Below are positions 12,003 through 13,732 of a stretch of DNA of 13,732 nucleotides, piece by piece; the stretch's first letter is position 1; every line of letters starts with the position of its first letter. Below the pieces are notes generated by a model, which ran no database searches, was not told the DNA's origin, and saw only the letters and a program-made list of their open reading frames with translations. The stretch comes from Elusimicrobia bacterium CG08_land_8_20_14_0_20_59_10 (GTDB lineage: Bacteria; Elusimicrobiota; Elusimicrobia; Elusimicrobiales; UBA9959). The position numbers were made by a program, and so were the translations under genes. The stretch is from contig PEXO01000436.1 in the NCBI GenBank assembly GCA_002779045.1, positions 1 to 13,732 of the forward strand. Reading direction: 5' to 3'.

Positions 12003-12893
12003 ATGACTCCGGACCTGCTGGGCAAAATACTGGCTTTGTTATGCGCCCTGATCTGGGCCGCCGCGGTGATCTTTTTTAAGCTGGCCGGAGACAGTATCCG
12101 GCCGCTGCCCCTGAACCTCTATAAAACCGCTCTCACGTCCGCCCTCCTGCTGCCGCTTTTGCTTTGGACGGGAGTTCCGCTAATCCCGCCCGCGCTTTCT
12201 TATTCCCAGTGGCTGGCGCTCGCCGCCAGCGGCATACTGGGGGTCGCCTTTGCCGACACCCTCTTCTTTGCCTGCCTCAACCGCATAGGGGCCGGAATGG
12301 CCGCCATCGTCGATTGCCTGTATGCCCCATTTGTCATGACCGCGACCTGGCTTTTCCTGTACGAAAAACCGAGCCTGCCGCAATTCGGCGGCGCCGCGCT
12401 GGTGATAGCGGCGGTGCTGCTGACCGCCTACAAAAGCAACGGCGAACCTCCGGCGAAGAGAATTTTGAGCGGCATCTTATACGGAGCCGCCGGCATGGCC
12501 ATCATGGCCGGCAGTATCGTGCTTATGCGCCCGGCCCTTGACCATGCCCCTGTCTTTTGGGTGATAGAACTGCGAATGCTGGCGGCTTTGGCCGTCTTGC
12601 TGCTCATGTTCGCCTGGCAGAAAGACCGCCGGCAGCAGTTGGCCCCGCTGTGGCGCAAAGGCAGCCGTTTTTACGCCTTTTGGGGAACAATCCTGGGCAA
12701 CCTGATCGCCATGAGCCTGTGGGTGGAGGCTTTTAAATTAACGTCGGTAAACTCGGCCGCGATCTTAAATCAGACCAGTACCGTGTTCGTGGTGATCTTT
12801 GCCGCCGTGTTTTTAAAAGAGGCTTTCACCCGCCGCCGCCTGGCGGCTACCATCCTGGCTATCGCCGGCTGCCTGCTCATCCTGCCGGCATAA
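12003..12893 (+). CDS. EamA-family (drug/metabolite transporter superfamily) permease
   Basis: The 296-residue product has about ten hydrophobic segments in two halves (about 1-140 and 155-296), each an EamA repeat. Typical landmarks are LLCALIWAAAVIFFKLAG (12-29), FACLNRIGAGMAAIVDCL, which ends near the short re-entrant A-P-F, and in the second half VEAFKLTSVNSAAILNQTSTVFVVIFA ahead of the KEAFTRRRLAATILAIAGCLLI final helices. DMT permeases export or import small metabolites such as amino acids across the inner membrane; the substrate cannot be predicted. The start at 12003 is followed directly by the first helix. The Shine-Dalgarno is weak (GAAGAG). It is convergent with the cupin gene. Confidence 0.92.
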   Translation: MTPDLLGKILALLCALIWAAAVIFFKLAGDSIRPLPLNLYKTALTSALLLPLLLWTGVPLIPPALSYSQWLALAASGILGVAFADTLFFACLNRIGAGMAAIVDCLYAPFVMTATWLFLYEKPSLPQFGGAALVIAAVLLTAYKSNGEPPAKRILSGILYGAAGMAIMAGSIVLMRPALDHAPVFWVIELRMLAALAVLLLMFAWQKDRRQQLAPLWRKGSRFYAFWGTILGNLIAMSLWVEAFKLTSVNSAAILNQTSTVFVVIFAAVFLKEAFTRRRLAATILAIAGCLLILPA

Positions 12894-12898
12894 TTGAC

Positions 12899-12912
12899 TC
12901 CCCCCGGGGGGA
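12899..12912. repeat. Perfect 14-bp GC palindrome between convergent genes
   Basis: TCCCCCCGGGGGGA is an exact palindrome 5 nt after the EamA stop and 12 nt before the cupin end. It lacks a T-run and a loop, so it is not a standard terminator, though it may stall polymerase or bind a protein. Confidence 0.5.
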
Positions 12913-12924
12913 CGATCTCAACGC

Positions 12925-13185
12925 TTATCCGAATTTATAATACTTTCTGACCGCCTTCCTGATATGCCAGGTACAGGAAAGTCCTTCCGGGAAGATCACA
13001 TAATCCCCGCCCTTAAAAGAGACCTCTTCCCCCCCGGCCTCAACGGCCACCTCCCCGTCAAGGATCAGACAGGTTTCCTTTTCAGTATAACTCCAGGGAA
13101 AAACGGACGCCTCTTTTTCCCATATCGGCCACTGCGAGGCCTCTTTGATCTCGCTTTCGGTCGGTTTTTTTACGGTAATCTTCAT
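12925..13185 (-). CDS. Small cupin-domain protein (Cupin_3/DUF861-like)
   Basis: The 86-residue protein is a single minimal cupin barrel of the Cupin_3 type. Features are W22, the strand around T38-L41, LDGEVAVEA (42-50), the GGDYVIFPEG turn (59-68) and CTWHIRKAVRKYY (71-83). Cupin_3 proteins of this size are often of unknown function; relatives act in ureidoglycine metabolism or as EutQ-like proteins. Potential metal ligands are E35, E37 and H74, so the canonical HxH pair is not obvious. The start is ATG 13185, preceded by GGAGG (4 nt away); an ATG at 13209 is in frame but lacks a Shine-Dalgarno. It is 71 nt downstream of the zinc-ribbon gene on the same strand. Confidence 0.88.
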   Translation of the reverse strand: MKITVKKPTESEIKEASQWPIWEKEASVFPWSYTEKETCLILDGEVAVEAGGEEVSFKGGDYVIFPEGLSCTWHIRKAVRKYYKFG

Positions 13186-13256
13186 TTCCCCTCCGTCTTG
13201 CCGCCTCATCCCCGGGCCCTCGCACTGCGGACGCCGGAAGGCCGCCGTCTTTCGTC

Positions 13257-13652
13257 TTACGGGTTTTCCCCCTGGACCGGCGGGTCAAGCCGCACCCCCA
13301 CTGACTCCGGATCAACGGACGGGGAGTCCGACCGCACCGGGACTTTCTCCGCTTGGACTACCGGGGCGGCCGGGGCCGCTGGGTCAGCCTGGACGACCGG
13401 CTGCACCGCAGCGGACTTCGAGCGCTTCGCCTCGGCCTGCATGAAGAACCACAGGGCGGCGGTTATAAAAAAAAGAAAGGCCACCCTGTACAAAGGAGGG
13501 ACAAGGTCCTTAGGCGGTTCTTTTATCCGGGTAGCATGCGCCTGCAGGGCCTTTTTTACCAGGCTCTCCTCCAACTTGCTGAAAACTATCTGGCATTTCT
13601 CGCATACCTCGGTCCCGTCGGGAGCCACAAGACCGCAATTCGGGCATTTCAT
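13257..13652 (-). CDS. Zinc-ribbon single-pass membrane protein with Pro/Val-rich tail
   Basis: The 131-residue protein begins with a zinc ribbon (C3, C6, C17, C20), followed by a charged helix (about 24-45), one hydrophobic segment (about 55-71, with LFFITAALWFF) and a Pro/Ala/Val-rich tail. The tail repeats PVVQA (85-89, 97-101) and ends near residue 131. The zinc ribbon is probably cytoplasmic and the tail extracytoplasmic. Function is unknown; the order zinc ribbon-TM-tail is the same as in the gene at the left edge. No Shine-Dalgarno is seen; AT-rich CAATAT directly precedes the ATG. It is upstream of the cupin gene and may be co-transcribed with it. Confidence 0.82.
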   Translation of the reverse strand: MKCPNCGLVAPDGTEVCEKCQIVFSKLEESLVKKALQAHATRIKEPPKDLVPPLYRVAFLFFITAALWFFMQAEAKRSKSAAVQPVVQADPAAPAAPVVQAEKVPVRSDSPSVDPESVGVRLDPPVQGENP

Positions 13653-13659
13653 ATATTGT

Positions 13660-13732
13660 TGTTAGGAGCTAGTGTAGTGTCCCGCAAATATCTTTACATT
13701 TGACTGACCGATTTTGGGCTACACCGAAGTGG
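13660..13732. mobile_element. Possible edge of a mobile element at the window end
   Basis: The end of the window reads TAGTGTAGTGTCCCGCAAAT and continues with AT-richer sequence than the rest of the window. It contains no ORF or promoter I can assign. GTAGTGTCCC-type ends occur in some insertion sequences (IS481/IS3-like), but only one end would be inside the window and no transposase is seen. The call is tentative. Confidence 0.18.

Overview
The window is compact, GC-rich bacterial chromosome with short intergenic gaps. Gene content is bacterial: a single-chain glycyl-tRNA synthetase, ProC, a free-standing alanyl-tRNA editing protein and an RRM-RGG RNA-binding protein. Signal peptides and periplasmic-type tails suggest a Gram-negative-type envelope. 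I cannot name the phylum from sequence alone. A high-GC Elusimicrobiota-, Omnitrophota- or deltaproteobacteria-like lineage would fit, but that is a guess. No rRNA, tRNA, CRISPR array, phage genes or complete insertion sequence was found.

Layout. Positions 1-623 (minus) hold the start of a zinc-ribbon, single-pass membrane protein that runs off the left edge. At 816-1127 (minus) is a small nucleotidyltransferase-fold protein lacking one catalytic Asp. It is divergent from glyS (1258-2706, plus). At 2833-3486 (plus) is a secreted, Trp-rich helical protein, which converges on the next block across a 19-bp perfect inverted-repeat terminator. A minus-strand block from 8541 down to 3563 reads, in transcription order: polytopic membrane protein, six-TM voltage-gated-type K+ channel with a C-terminal zinc ribbon, GYF_2-like/coiled-coil protein, secreted beta-propeller-like protein, proC and alaX.

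A 290-base gap (8573-8864) holds hairpins, direct repeats and a possible tiny Cys-rich ORF. It is followed by a leaderless-looking ferritin-fold gene (8865-9272, plus) and a strong terminator. A minus-strand pair of a small membrane protein and a nitroreductase overlaps by ATGA (10087-9330). Then come a cold-shock-style RRM protein with a 118-nt leader (10383-10712, plus), a secreted protein with two SHOCT-like repeats (10952-11752, plus) and an EamA transporter (12003-12893, plus). The right end carries, on minus, a cupin (13185-12925) and a second zinc-ribbon/TM protein (13652-13257). The last bases could be the edge of a mobile element.

How the genes work together. The clearest functional links are translational quality (glyS, alaX) and the operon-like proC-alaX and small-membrane-protein/nitroreductase pairs. 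A whole-window pattern concerns translation starts. Genes either carry a strong Shine-Dalgarno or have none and place a -10-like box (TAGAAT, TATAAA, TAAAAT) 5-11 nt before the start, as expected for leaderless or near-leaderless mRNAs. Three proteins combine CxxC zinc ribbons with membrane segments, and the channel, GYF_2-like and polytopic genes are tightly spaced. This membrane cluster is the best candidate for an undescribed functional unit, but its function is unknown.
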